Below, piece after piece: positions 47,138-56,276 of a stretch of DNA of 64,000 nt. The stretch lies in assembly GCF_003130585.1 (NCBI RefSeq), contig NZ_QFKX01000006.1, positions 124,001 to 188,000 of the forward strand. Direction: 5' to 3'. The position numbers and the translations under genes are program-made. How positions within the stretch are numbered: position 1 is the first letter of the stretch; each line of letters opens with the position of its first letter. This stretch comes from Brachybacterium endophyticum. GTDB lineage: Bacteria; Actinomycetota; Actinomycetes; Actinomycetales; Dermabacteraceae. A model generated the notes under the pieces. It did not search any database and was not told the DNA's origin. It saw only the letters and a list, made by a program, of their open reading frames with translations.

Positions 47138-48339
47138 CCAGCACCGACACCACGACAGACACCACCGGGGCCACCCGTGGCGGCGGCATCGGGATCGAGG
47201 ACCTCGAACTCGCCGCCTCCCACCACGTGCTCGACCTCGCCCAGCTCGCCGAGGTCCGCGGCGTCGACCCAGCGAAGTACACGCGCGGCATCGGCCTGGA
47301 CGAGATGGGCGTGGTCGCGGCCGACGAGGACGTCGTCACCCTCGGTGCCTCCGCCGCCGAGCGGCTGCTCGCACGCAGCGGCAGCGAGGGCGTGCGCACC
47401 CTGCTGTTCGCGACCGAGTCCGGCGTGGACCACTCGAAGTCCGCGGCCGTGATCGTCCACGGGCTGCTGGGACTCCCGAGCTCCGTGCGATCGGTCGAGC
47501 TGAAGCAGGCCTGCTACGCGGGCGCCGCCGCCGTTCAGGCCGCGATCGGCATCGTCGCCCGGCGTCCCGAGGAGAAGGTCCTCGTGATCACTGCGGACGT
47601 CGCCCGCTACGGGCTGGGCTCCTCCGGGGAGCCCACCCAGGGTGCGGGAGCCGTCGCGATGCTGATCGGCGCCGACCCGTCCCTCGTCGAGATCGAGCCC
47701 GTCTCCGGCCTCTACTCGGCCGACGTCGACGACTTCTGGCGCCCCAACGACTCCACGACCGCGATGGTCAACGCGCGCCTGTCGATCAGCGCCTACAAGA
47801 ACGCCCTGCTGGGTGCGTGGGACGACCTGCAGGAGCAGGGCGGCCCGTCCGCGGAGGACATCGAGGCGTTCGTCTACCACCAGCCGTTCACGAAGATGGC
47901 GGTCAAGGCCCAGCAGTTCCTCGCCCAGCGCAGCGGCGCGGAGCTCGACCCCGAGGCGCTCGTCCAGGGGGCGGTCTACGACCGCCGGCTCGGCAACACC
48001 TACACGGCCTCCCTGTGGGCCGGTCTCGCCTCGTTGCTGGACCACCGACCCGGGCTCGACGGCGCGCGCATCGGCCTGTTCAGCTACGGCTCGGGCAGCG
48101 CGGGGGAGATGCTCACCGGCATCGTCCGCCCTGGGTACATGAGCAGCGCTCGAGCGGGATCGGCCGTGGCGGCGCTGGACGGGCGCGTGCCCGTGACCGT
48201 CGCCGAGTACGAGCAGCTCCACGAGAACCAGTTCGGCAGCTCCGAGGACGTCGAGACGCCGCGGGTGACCACGGCGCCCTTCCGCTTCGCCGGTGTGCAG
48301 GGCGGCGCGCGGGTCTACGAGCGCAACAGCGAGGACTGA
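47134..48339 (+). CDS. mvaS: Hydroxymethylglutaryl-CoA synthase
   Basis: 401 aa. Catalytic residues Glu95 (ATESGVD), Cys127 (KQACYAG) and His249 (VYHQPFTKM). Condenses acetyl-CoA with acetoacetyl-CoA, the first committed step. Last gene of the operon; followed by a hairpin. Confidence 0.95.
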   Translation: MTSTDTTTDTTGATRGGGIGIEDLELAASHHVLDLAQLAEVRGVDPAKYTRGIGLDEMGVVAADEDVVTLGASAAERLLARSGSEGVRTLLFATESGVDHSKSAAVIVHGLLGLPSSVRSVELKQACYAGAAAVQAAIGIVARRPEEKVLVITADVARYGLGSSGEPTQGAGAVAMLIGADPSLVEIEPVSGLYSADVDDFWRPNDSTTAMVNARLSISAYKNALLGAWDDLQEQGGPSAEDIEAFVYHQPFTKMAVKAQQFLAQRSGAELDPEALVQGAVYDRRLGNTYTASLWAGLASLLDHRPGLDGARIGLFSYGSGSAGEMLTGIVRPGYMSSARAGSAVAALDGRVPVTVAEYEQLHENQFGSSEDVETPRVTTAPFRFAGVQGGARVYERNSED

Positions 48340-48344
48340 GCGAC

Positions 48345-48399
48345 GGGCCGGGCAGGTGCGATGCCGCGTGAGGCGGTGATCGTCGCACCCGCCCGGCCC
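48345..48399. terminator. Terminator between mvaS and the converging fusion gene
   Basis: Long imperfect hairpin: GGGCCGGGCAGGTGCGA pairs with TCGCACCCGCCCGGCCC with one mismatched pair, loop of ~21 bases. Confidence 0.6.
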
Positions 48400-48422
48400 C
48401 GGGGCCGGGATCGGGAGGGGCG

Positions 48423-50999
48423 TCAGCCCTTCTGGTGCTTGACCAGCGCGTGATCCACACCCGTGCGCTTCGAGCGCGGGACCAGGACGTCCTGCTGGTA
48501 GTGGCCGACGCCGATGAACGAGATGAAGACCTCGTGATCGGGGATGTCGATGAGCTTGCGGATCGCGGTCTCCTTCTCGGTGCCCATGGCCGTGTTCAGG
48601 GGCACGGACCCCAGGCCCACCTGGGTGAGCCCGAGCAGGAGCGACATCATGAACAGGCCGCCGTCGACGAAGGGCTGGTTGCGCTCGGGAGCGAACAGGA
48701 ACGCATCGAGATCGGCGGTGACCAGCAGCAGACGCGGGGGCATCTCGTAGCCGGCGAAGCCGCCCTGGATGTCCAGCACCTCCTTGATCACCGTCGGATC
48801 CTCGAACTGGTGCACACGCGCGCCCTGCCGGTTGCACACCGACGGGGCCTGCATGGCGATCTGCACGGCACGGGCGATCTCCGAGTCCTGCACGGGCTGG
48901 TCGGTGTACTCGCGGACGCTGCGCCGTCCGTACATGACCTCCAGGAAGGGACGGCCCGGGTCCGTCTCCTCGGTGATCTCGCGCTCCTGCTGGGCGGGCA
49001 GCACCCCGCCCTCGCCGACGACCGCGGCGTCGATGATCTCCTGCGATGCCGGTGAGAACAGCTGGCGGAAGTGGGAGACGTCCGTGCCCAGGCTGTCGTG
49101 CCGGTCGAAGTAGACGTTCATGACCGTGGCCGAGCTCTGCAGGAAGTCGTCATCGGTCGGATGATCCGCGGCGAGCCAGGCGTTCATCTCCTTGGCGAGC
49201 CCCGGGACGGCCCGCTGGCCGAACCCGGGACGGAAGTTGCTGCGGCTGAGCCCCTTCTCGATCGCGTGGGCGTGGAAGATCATGCGGGCCCGCGCGCCGG
49301 AGACGCCCTCGGGGGAGCGGGCGTGCTGGAAGGAACGCACCTGGCGCTCGTGGTCCTTGAGCGCGAGCGTCCTGGCCTGGGCGGCGAAGCCCTTGGAGGG
49401 GGCGCCTCCCTTGGGCTTGGCGGGGGCGGCCGGCAGGGCGCCGGTGGGGATCCGCTCGATCGTGACGCTGCGGATGTCCGCGCCCGCCTTGCGGCCGGCG
49501 AAGTGGATCCCGCCCAGCATGAACTGCGTGGCACCGTCCTCGTCGATCGGGAACGTGATCGTGTCGGTGCGGGGCTGCGCCTTGCCCTCGGGGACGGACA
49601 CGCGACCGACCACGCGGAAGCGCCCGGTCTCGGGGTTGCGCACGTGGAGGTTGACGGTCTTGGCGTCGGTGGTGGGCGTCCAATCGAGGGTCAGCTGGTA
49701 GGCCGATCCCTTGTGCAGCGGCTCGGGCAGGTCGGTCCACACCAGGTTGCCCAGCACGTTGCCCCCGCGCGAGACCCGCAGGCGGGTCTGTTTCGCGCGC
49801 TTCTGGATCTTCCAGCCGTCGCCGGCGGTGGTGAACTCGGGGGCCGTCAGCGTGAAGCGCTGATGCGGGTACAGCGCCGCGGACCCCTCCGTCTTGGGGT
49901 CGAGGGCGTCCCGGAGCCACTCCGTCGAGGAGGCCCTCCCGCTCTCGATGTAGGAGCGGGCGGTGCTGAAGTCGATCTCGCGCGTGACGTTCGGGTCGGC
50001 CTCGATGTCGGCCGCCGTATCGGTCTCGCGCACGCGACGGCTCTCGCCGAACCCGAGGGAGCTCATCAGGTTCTTGAAGCGGTCCGCCCCGCGCTTCGCG
50101 TTGAAGATGGAGGAGAAGGGCTTCTCGAAGATCGTCGCGAACGCGGACCCGTGGAAGCTGTCGGTGACGACGTAGCCCGCGTCGCGGTAGGTGCGCAGGA
50201 AGTTCTCCGGGCGGTCCTCGTCGAGGATGTGGGCGCGCGGCTCGTCGGCCCAGATGGTCCGGCAGTGCTCGATCCCGTCGTCGGGGTTCGGGATCACGCG
50301 GATGGACTCGACGCCCAGCTTGTCCGCGATCGCCTGGGCGACGTTCCTCTTCTCCTCCGTGGGGTCGAGGAAGAACACGGCCAGGTAGTCGCCCTCGGGG
50401 CTGATCGTCGCCTTGTCCGCCAGCTCGCTGTAGTGCTCCTGGGGCAGCAGGAACACCGGGTCCACGACCAGGTCCGCCTTCGCGCCGAAGATGTCGCGGG
50501 CGGTGTCGATCGCATAGCCCTCCCGCACGGAGATGGCCTTGAAGCGCTGCAGGTGCGCAGCGTGCTGCGCGATGAACTCGGGGGTGAACTTCTTCGTGCC
50601 GCGGTTGCCGAACGAGGTCGCGTAGGCGACCCGGTCGTTCTTCTCGTCGACGAAGTCCAGGAAGAGGTCGCTGTTGACGCGACCGATCAGGGGGTTCCAC
50701 AGCTGGTCGCTGCCGACGACGAAGGCCCGCGCCTTCTGGTTCAGCGCCGGCAGCTCACGGAAGTGGGCCTGCTCCGTGTACTCGTACCCGACGCGACGCG
50801 CGAACTCCATCGAGACGATGTCGTCGGGCCATTCGACGCGCCAGCCGTTGTAGCCGAGGGGCTCGTGCACCATGAGGACCGAATGACCGAGGCTCTCGAT
50901 CGCGCGATTGAGGCCGTAGTAGGTCAGAATCGATCCGTAATTCTTTCCGTACCACCAGCCGACAACGGCGACATCGAACGTCTTCTTCGGATCGGTCAT
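48423..50999 (-). CDS. Polysaccharide pyruvyltransferase - nitroreductase fusion protein
   Basis: 858 aa. Residues ~10-330: PS_pyruv_trans fold (VAVVGWWYGKNYGSILTYYG, FVVGSDQLWNP, VVTDSFHGSAFATIF with His), which transfers pyruvate to polysaccharide. Residues ~375-530: beta-sandwich-like segment (LRVSRGGNVLGNLVWTDLP). Residues ~560-858: nitroreductase (FMN) domain (RRSVREYTDQPV, MQAPSVCNRQG). The start MTDPKK has AAGGA upstream. A single stop-free frame. Likely cell-surface polysaccharide modification. Confidence 0.88.
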   Translation of the reverse strand: MTDPKKTFDVAVVGWWYGKNYGSILTYYGLNRAIESLGHSVLMVHEPLGYNGWRVEWPDDIVSMEFARRVGYEYTEQAHFRELPALNQKARAFVVGSDQLWNPLIGRVNSDLFLDFVDEKNDRVAYATSFGNRGTKKFTPEFIAQHAAHLQRFKAISVREGYAIDTARDIFGAKADLVVDPVFLLPQEHYSELADKATISPEGDYLAVFFLDPTEEKRNVAQAIADKLGVESIRVIPNPDDGIEHCRTIWADEPRAHILDEDRPENFLRTYRDAGYVVTDSFHGSAFATIFEKPFSSIFNAKRGADRFKNLMSSLGFGESRRVRETDTAADIEADPNVTREIDFSTARSYIESGRASSTEWLRDALDPKTEGSAALYPHQRFTLTAPEFTTAGDGWKIQKRAKQTRLRVSRGGNVLGNLVWTDLPEPLHKGSAYQLTLDWTPTTDAKTVNLHVRNPETGRFRVVGRVSVPEGKAQPRTDTITFPIDEDGATQFMLGGIHFAGRKAGADIRSVTIERIPTGALPAAPAKPKGGAPSKGFAAQARTLALKDHERQVRSFQHARSPEGVSGARARMIFHAHAIEKGLSRSNFRPGFGQRAVPGLAKEMNAWLAADHPTDDDFLQSSATVMNVYFDRHDSLGTDVSHFRQLFSPASQEIIDAAVVGEGGVLPAQQEREITEETDPGRPFLEVMYGRRSVREYTDQPVQDSEIARAVQIAMQAPSVCNRQGARVHQFEDPTVIKEVLDIQGGFAGYEMPPRLLLVTADLDAFLFAPERNQPFVDGGLFMMSLLLGLTQVGLGSVPLNTAMGTEKETAIRKLIDIPDHEVFISFIGVGHYQQDVLVPRSKRTGVDHALVKHQKG

Positions 51000-51753
51000 C
51001 TGTTGAATCCTTACCTCTGATTGCAGGGGTCGTGAGGTGACGCCAGGAGGGTGATGGTCCCCGCGAGAGGCGGGCGCATCACGGGTCGGAATTGCTTGCG
51101 GCGAGTCTAGACCAGCGCGGGCGCGGGAACGGGTCGCACTCCGCGCGCCCGGTCCCCGTTCCGGAGGTGGTCGGCGCAGTTCCCTCCGCCGCCGCGGCGG
51201 CAGTGTGCAGGTCCGGCCCGACCAGCTCGGCCGGCCGCGCACGACCGCCCGGTGACGCTGCGAGGAGGTTCTCGTGCCCCGCCCCGGATGTGCGGCGACG
51301 AGCGAGGAAGCCGTGCGCACACCGCCTAGAACGCGCATGACCTGCGAAGACGTGTATCCAGGTGCTCGGTGGCGAGCCTGCGCCCGTCGGTCGAGTGGGG
51401 GCGGGGGCAGCCTGTGCCGGATCCCCGGGGCCGTTCGGGACGGCTCGTGCCGCCGAGGGCTCACGCAGTGTCCCGACCCGGGAGACCGGCCCCTCGGAAC
51501 CGTCCGGACAGCGCAGGAGCGCGTCCCGGGCGAGCCGTCCCGTGTCGCCGGGGCAGGAATGGAATTTCGGTCCCGTGGTCGAACTCACCGCAGGGAAAAA
51601 CACCTGTCGTGCAGTCGGTGTACACCCGGTGAACGAAACGGGACGAGCAGATTTCCCGGCCTCTCGCCTTTTCTCAGGAGAATGCGCGTCCATTCATCGG
51701 CGGATTCTCCTCGGATCCGCACAGGAACGACGTGGGCGCCCCGTGCACGGGGC
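51000..51753. other. Intergenic region without a convincing gene
   Basis: No open frame has normal codon composition here. It must hold the promoter of the minus-strand fusion gene. Seen: a perfect 10-base palindrome GGTGTACACC at 51617-51626 and an inverted repeat TTCTC-AG-GAGAA near 51671-51682. The lower-GC stretch around 51590-51720 contrasts with the surroundings. Significance unknown. Confidence 0.5.
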
Positions 51754-53517
51754 TCAGATGGCGACCAGCTGCGGCTCGCCCTCGATCGTCAGGTCCGGCC
51801 CGCCCACCCGCACGATCATCTGCGGGATGCTCCGATCGCGCGGGAGCGCGATGTTCAATCTGTAGGTGTGCAGCTTGCCGTCACCGGGGACCGTGAACGT
51901 CCTCGTCGAGCACCAGTTGTCGGGGTTCCCGAGCTGTTCCACCGAGAGCATGAGCGAGGTGGTGCTCTGAGCCCTCGCAAGCACCACGAGTTCGTGCGCC
52001 GCGCCCATCGCCCAGCCGAAACGGGTGTACAGCAACAACCGCTGCGACATGGCACCGGCACGAGGGGTCGACACCGCCCGGAAATCGCGGCCCGAGCCGC
52101 TGCGCGCCCAGGCGGACCCCTGCCACAGGTCACGGACCAGCAGGTTCTCGCGCCGCGCGTGGGAGGCGTCGGCGAAACCGCCACCCGCGGCGGTCATGAC
52201 CATGATCCGTCCGGCGTCCCGCTCGGCCTCGAGCCAGGCGCAGGTCGCCGTGAAGTCGGCACTCGTCTGATGGACGATGTGCCCGTTGGCGGCGGCCCAC
52301 GCGCGCAGCGCCGCGTCGTCGGTGAAGGTGAGCGCGCCGCCACCGGGGATCGACGGCGTCAGGGTGCGAGAGCCGTCCGCCCCGTAGCTCACCGCCCACA
52401 GGTGGTTCCCCACGCGCACGGTGTCCAGCAGCCCCGGGTGAAGGTAGATCGTGACGCCCCGCCCGGCTCTCTGCGCGAACTGCACGGTGGCGATGGTCTG
52501 TGCGCTCCTCTGGCGGTCGATGGAGAAGTGGGACTGCCCGATCTGCGGTGAGCCGGAGAGGGCCGGGTAGAACCCGCCCACCTTGCCCTCCACGATGGCG
52601 TGCTCGGCCATGACCAGGCGCCCCGCGTAGGACTGCGTGAAGGCGTCCAGTGTCCGGCCGAGATCCAACCCCTCGTCGCCCTCGATGTCGGAGGCGATGA
52701 GGTAGGCGGAGCCGTGCTCCTGCCAGGTCTCCACTGCGACGCGAGGCATGGCGGCCTCCAGGTTCCGCCGGCCGTCCATGATCTCGTGCCGGATGGCCTC
52801 GCGCGTGGAGGCATTGGTGTGCGTGGAGCCGTGATTGGCGATCTCGATGCCGTCGTACTGGTTCCACGCCTGCACGTCGTCCCAGGTGATCGAGCCGCCG
52901 CCGTTCTGCTCCGTGCCCAGGTTGTCGAAGTTGACGTTGAGGGTGCCGACGAGACCGTGGGCACGGAGCACGGGAAGGCACTTGTCGCGGAAGGCGGCCA
53001 GCCAGTGGTCGAACCGGAGCATGACGACGGGCTGCCCGCCGGTGCCGATCCCGCCGCCGCGACGCGCTCGTGCGAACTCCACGCGGGTCGCGTGATCGGA
53101 GGCCTGTGCGTCGTCCAGGGCGGTGCGCTCGGGCGGTGTGCCGGCCGGTGGGGCGCCCACGACGGTCCAGGGGACGCCCGTCCAGCCGTGCGCCAGCAGG
53201 GTCGTGCGCATGTACAGCTGCGGCGCCGAACCGGGGCCGTGGGCGAGGGTCGTGTACGTCTGCACCGCGACTCCGGCGCTCGCGAACAGCACGACCTCGA
53301 GGGTTCCCGGTGTGGCCGTCGGTGCGTTCTCGATGTGATCGGCTCCGACGATGCTCCAGACCCCCGGTTCGTCGAGGTCGTCGAGGTTCGAGGGAGTCAG
53401 GGGAGTGCCGCTGACGACGCCCGACGCCACGTCGGCGTGCGCCGTCGGGCGCGGCCGCTCGCGGCGAGCGGTGGTCTCTGCTGGCACCCGCGACGCGGGG
53501 ATGTCGACGGACACCAT
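51754..53517 (-). CDS. Polysaccharide deacetylase-like protein with phage knob-like N-terminus
   Basis: 587 aa, no signal peptide. Residues ~37-125 (LDEPGVWSIVGADHIENAP, GVAVQTYTTL, YMRTTLLAHGWTGVPWTVVG) resemble the knob domain of pyocin and tail-fibre proteins. Residues ~165-480 look like a NodB-fold hydrolase (VVMLRFDHWLAAFRDK, IEIANHGSTHTN). C-terminus is beta-rich. Normally part of phage tail or surface fibres; here it stands alone. ATG follows GAAGG. Confidence 0.75.
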   Translation of the reverse strand: MVSVDIPASRVPAETTARRERPRPTAHADVASGVVSGTPLTPSNLDDLDEPGVWSIVGADHIENAPTATPGTLEVVLFASAGVAVQTYTTLAHGPGSAPQLYMRTTLLAHGWTGVPWTVVGAPPAGTPPERTALDDAQASDHATRVEFARARRGGGIGTGGQPVVMLRFDHWLAAFRDKCLPVLRAHGLVGTLNVNFDNLGTEQNGGGSITWDDVQAWNQYDGIEIANHGSTHTNASTREAIRHEIMDGRRNLEAAMPRVAVETWQEHGSAYLIASDIEGDEGLDLGRTLDAFTQSYAGRLVMAEHAIVEGKVGGFYPALSGSPQIGQSHFSIDRQRSAQTIATVQFAQRAGRGVTIYLHPGLLDTVRVGNHLWAVSYGADGSRTLTPSIPGGGALTFTDDAALRAWAAANGHIVHQTSADFTATCAWLEAERDAGRIMVMTAAGGGFADASHARRENLLVRDLWQGSAWARSGSGRDFRAVSTPRAGAMSQRLLLYTRFGWAMGAAHELVVLARAQSTTSLMLSVEQLGNPDNWCSTRTFTVPGDGKLHTYRLNIALPRDRSIPQMIVRVGGPDLTIEGEPQLVAI

Positions 53518-53528
53518 GTCGAAACCTT

Positions 53529-53564
53529 CTATGGATGCATATTACCGGCAGTAACAGCCCATAG
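53529..53564 (-). promoter_or_regulatory. Nested inverted repeats upstream of the deacetylase gene
   Basis: CTATGG...CCATAG encloses TTAC-N5-GTAA, within 50 bases of the start codon. The AT-rich stretch stands out from surrounding GC-rich DNA. Could be an operator or leader hairpin. Confidence 0.35.
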
Positions 53565-53678
53565 ACGCATAAGTCGGGCATTCGTTGATGGGGTCGTCCC
53601 GACTGGTCGGGACGGGAGAGCGGACGGTGTCGACCGAGGCTCGATGGCAGGGGCTGGATGGCGCCCTGCGGCGCAGAA

Positions 53679-53705
53679 AAGGACCCCGGTGTCACCGGGG
53701 TCCTT
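53679..53705 (-). terminator. Terminator downstream of tRNA-His
   Basis: 12-bp stem AAGGACCCCGGT/ACCGGGGTCCTT with a 3-base loop, on the exit side of the minus-strand tRNA-His. Confidence 0.75.
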
Positions 53706-53757
53706 CTGTCTCGTCGGATCTCACGACATCCTTGAAGGATGTCCGGACCGCGAGCGG

Positions 53758-53831
53758 GGTGATCGACGGGATTTGAACCCGCGACCGCCTGGACCACAAC
53801 CAGGAGCTCTACCTACTGAGCTACGACCACC
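53758..53831 (-). tRNA. tRNA-His (anticodon GUG)
   Basis: Acceptor GTGGTCG/CGATCAC plus the extra G at position -1 opposite C73, as required for tRNA-His. Anticodon loop CTGGTTGTGGTCCAG; T loop GGGTTCAAATCCC. Confidence 0.95.
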
Positions 53832-54004
53832 ATGTGCGGCGCGCGGGCCGCAACGAGATGCAAGCATACCGGGCGTCGACCCTGCTCCGCACCCTGCGGC
53901 GGGCCCTGGCACTGTGAGACGCCTTGCACTTCCGGATGTTCGCTACCGTGAGATCGGAACGTATCGGGCCCGGATGCCGGGCGGACCACGGGAGGGGTTC
54001 AGGA

Positions 54005-54253
54005 ATGGGTGGCTTCGACGTACTCGGACTCGGTGGATGGGAGCCCGTCATCCTGGCGGCCGTCGCGGTCTTCTGGATCCTCGTCGCCCTCGTGGCGTAC
54101 TGGCTGATCCGCTCCGCCGTCCGTGCGGGAACGATCTCCGCGCACCGCTACCTGGCCCGCCAGGCGCGTCCCACCGGTCCGCCCGCGACCCGCTCGGCCA
54201 GGACCGAGCCGACGGCCGCGGAGGAGCGCGAGCCCTCCCACGTCGAGCGGTAG
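54005..54253 (+). CDS. Small single-pass membrane protein
   Basis: 82 aa from ATG 54005 with GGGAGGGG upstream. One hydrophobic helix (VILAAVAVFWILVALVAYWL) then a basic, Pro/Thr-rich cytoplasmic tail. Function unknown; TTGCAC and TACCGT about 80 bases upstream could be a promoter. Confidence 0.65.
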   Translation: MGGFDVLGLGGWEPVILAAVAVFWILVALVAYWLIRSAVRAGTISAHRYLARQARPTGPPATRSARTEPTAAEEREPSHVER

Positions 54254-54360
54254 CAGGATTAGGGCGACTCGAGCGGTCGCAGGACGCGCCGGCTCAGCCG
54301 CCGACGCAGGGCCGCCGCCCAGGCTTGCCAGCGTAGGGATCCGGGACGAGAGTGGGCGCC

Positions 54361-54579
54361 ATGATCATCGCCTTCTCCGTCCAGCCCACCGGTGAGCCCT
54401 CCGACCCCGAGGTCGTGCGCGATCTCGCCGAGGGGTCCGACGCCGCCAGCGTCCACGACGCGGTCGCCGCCGCCGTGCAGGTGGTGCGCGACTCCGGCCT
54501 CCCCAACCGCACCAGTTCGATGTTCACAAGTATCGTCGACCTAGGACATGGGTCTTTCATCCGGCCCGCAGGAATCTGA
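54361..54579 (+). pseudogene. Thiamine-binding protein (UPF0045), 5' part, split by the island
   Basis: MIIAFSVQPTGE to NRTSSMFT is the N-terminal half of a YkoF/MTH1187-type thiamine-binding protein. Homology ends at ~54527, then ten or so island codons run to a stop at 54579. Its missing half lies 4.4 kb away (58940-59116) in the same frame. The truncated frame ends 13 bases before the ATG of the island's own intact copy. Confidence 0.85.
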
Positions 54580-54592
54580 GGAGGGAACCGCC

Positions 54593-54904
54593 ATGTTGCT
54601 TGCATTCTCCGTTGCCCCGTCCGGAACTGGCCGCGAAGATGGATCAGTCCACGATGCTGTCGCTGCCGCAGTGAAGGTCGTCCGCGACTCCGGTTTGCCC
54701 AATAGGACGTCGAGCATGTTCACCGAGGTTGAAGGTACCTGGGATGAGGTCTTCGGCGTGGTGAAGCGTGCTACAGAGGCCGTTGAGCCATTCGGCTCGC
54801 GGGTCTCTCTCGTCATCAAGGCTGACATTCGTCCGGGCTACGAGGGCGAGCTGGACGCCAAGGTCGAACGGCTCGAACAGGCGATCTCGGAGTCGGATGA
54901 GTAG
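54593..54904 (+). CDS. Thiamine-binding protein (UPF0045), island copy
   Basis: 103 aa, complete: MLLAFSVAPSGTG, VHDAVAAAVKVVRDSGLPNR, WDEVFGVVKRATEAVEPFGS, and VSLVIKADIRPGYEGELDAK. Ferredoxin-like fold that binds thiamine or HMP. It is divergent from the native copy and has lower GC and different codon use, so it is foreign. GAGGAGGG precedes the ATG. It sits so that the old promoter can transcribe it. Confidence 0.88.
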   Translation: MLLAFSVAPSGTGREDGSVHDAVAAAVKVVRDSGLPNRTSSMFTEVEGTWDEVFGVVKRATEAVEPFGSRVSLVIKADIRPGYEGELDAKVERLEQAISESDE

Positions 54905-54964
54905 TAACTGCTCCCGCAGCCGTCCGAGACGGTGATCCTCAACTGGACGTGCTCTCGATGCGAT

Positions 54965-54996
54965 GGGCCTCCTCGTCCCTCATGACGAGGAGGCCC
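54965..54996. terminator. Hairpin between the island tbp copy and the recombinase remnant
   Basis: Perfect 12-bp inverted repeat GGGCCTCCTCGT/ACGAGGAGGCCC, 8-base loop, between converging frames; the recombinase stop lies within it. Confidence 0.7.
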
Positions 54997-55474
54997 CCGC
55001 GTTTTCCTCGGATACCACGCCGAGCACAGCCCCCACGGAGACGCCAGTGGTTGCTCCGATCTCGCGGATGGACTGGCCCCGTTCCCGACGAGCGAGGATG
55101 ACAGTGCGCTTGTCATCGTCGATCACCCGCGGCCGCCCACCGACCTTGCCGCGCTTCCGCGCTGCCTCCAGCCCGTTCTTCGTCTTGCGGACGATGTCGC
55201 GACGGCGATCCTCGGCCAATGCGAGCGCGAGGTCGAGGATCAGCGACCGCTCGGTGTGCTCGCCGGCCGCAATGCCCTCTAGTACCTTCACGGCGATGCC
55301 GCGCTCGAACAGATCGGTCAGGACGATGAGCCCTTCCAGGGGATTGCGACCGAGCCGGTCGACCTCCTGGACCGTGAGCATGTCGCCGTCCCTCATGTAC
55401 TCGATCGCCTCGCGGAGCCCCGGACGGGCATCGACATCGAGCTTGCCGCTGACCTTCTCCTCGAAGACCTTCAC
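54980..55474 (-). pseudogene. Serine recombinase (resolvase family), N-terminus and catalytic Ser missing
   Basis: 164 aa from GTG 55474: VFEEKVSGKLDVDARPGLRE, VDRLGRNPLEGLIVLTDLFE, then a helix-turn-helix end IREIGATTGVSVGAVLGV. Upstream codons in frame read SRQHDALDSIC, still resolvase-like, and a stop is met at 55535, so the VGYARVST start with the active serine is absent. Probably inactive; it marks the island as mobile once. Confidence 0.85.
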
Positions 55475-55566
55475 GCAGATGGAGTCGAGGGCGTCGTGCT
55501 GCCGAGACGTCTCCCGAGGCGTTCCAGCGCGCGGTCAATGGGGCTCACGAGGGCGACGACCTCCCG

Positions 55567-55797
55567 GTGCAGATCACCGTGCGCCAGGCCCAGAAGATCG
55601 CCGCGATCATGGGAGCAGTCGCCCGCGGCCATTCCGGCTACACCGACGCGCTGCGCGACGTCTCATGGTTCCTCGACGCCGTGGTGGCCGAAGGCCGGCC
55701 GCACACGGTCGTGTCGCGCTCGGCGTCCGAGCTGTGGGCCGTCGTCGACGCCTGGCCCTGGCCCCGACCTGGCAAGCCGAAGGACAACGCCGAGTAG
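55567..55797 (+). CDS. Hypothetical protein (island)
   Basis: 76 aa from GTG; the frame is open further upstream (AAETSPEAFQRAVNGAHEG), so a longer protein may be truncated at the recombinase junction. ITVRQAQKIAAIMGAVARGH and TVVSRSASELWAVV suggest a plasmid or ICE-type accessory protein. No known function. Confidence 0.5.
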   Translation: MQITVRQAQKIAAIMGAVARGHSGYTDALRDVSWFLDAVVAEGRPHTVVSRSASELWAVVDAWPWPRPGKPKDNAE

Positions 55798-55837
55798 ACC
55801 ACCCGGCAGCGCCCGATGTTCCCGCGACGATGAACCC

Positions 55838-56170
55838 GTGGGAACGAACAAGCGCTACCCCCACCTCCCTGCGCAGAGGGGTGAAGAGCGAGAGCTACGC
55901 GAGGCGCGGAAGCGTGGACCGCCGCGCACCCTCGACTCGCTCCAGCTGCGACTACACGCGCAGCCCCTCACGATCGTTCCCGAGCAGGTGACGATATGGG
56001 GTCACGCCTGGCTCCAGTTCGGAGATACGAACGTGCGGTGCGTCGTCCAGGTGAAGCGATGGACGGCCGACGCCGTGGGCGTCCAGATGACGATCGACGG
56101 CGACAAGCTGCGGTGCAGGATATGGCAGGTCGCATACCAGCGGATCTCGGACCCGACCGACGTCTGGTAG
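55838..56170 (+). CDS. Hypothetical protein (island)
   Basis: 110 aa from GTG 55838: GTNKRYPHLPAQRGEERELR, RCVVQVKRWTADAVGVQMTI. Resembles actinobacterial plasmid/ICE hypotheticals that begin MGTNKRY. Predicted soluble. Function unknown. Confidence 0.55.
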   Translation: MGTNKRYPHLPAQRGEERELREARKRGPPRTLDSLQLRLHAQPLTIVPEQVTIWGHAWLQFGDTNVRCVVQVKRWTADAVGVQMTIDGDKLRCRIWQVAYQRISDPTDVW

Positions 56171-56276
56171 CCCTGCCGCAAACGATCGTCTACGGCGGAG
56201 CCGCCTCGTGATCGCTGAAAAAGTCGGCGCGTCGTTCCGCTACCCACGACGCACTATCCATGGGACGATCGGCCGT

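Noticed and set aside
51079-51693. 204-codon minus-strand frame in the 51-kb intergenic region
   Set aside because: No domain, irregular composition and no ribosome site; I regard the region as non-coding.
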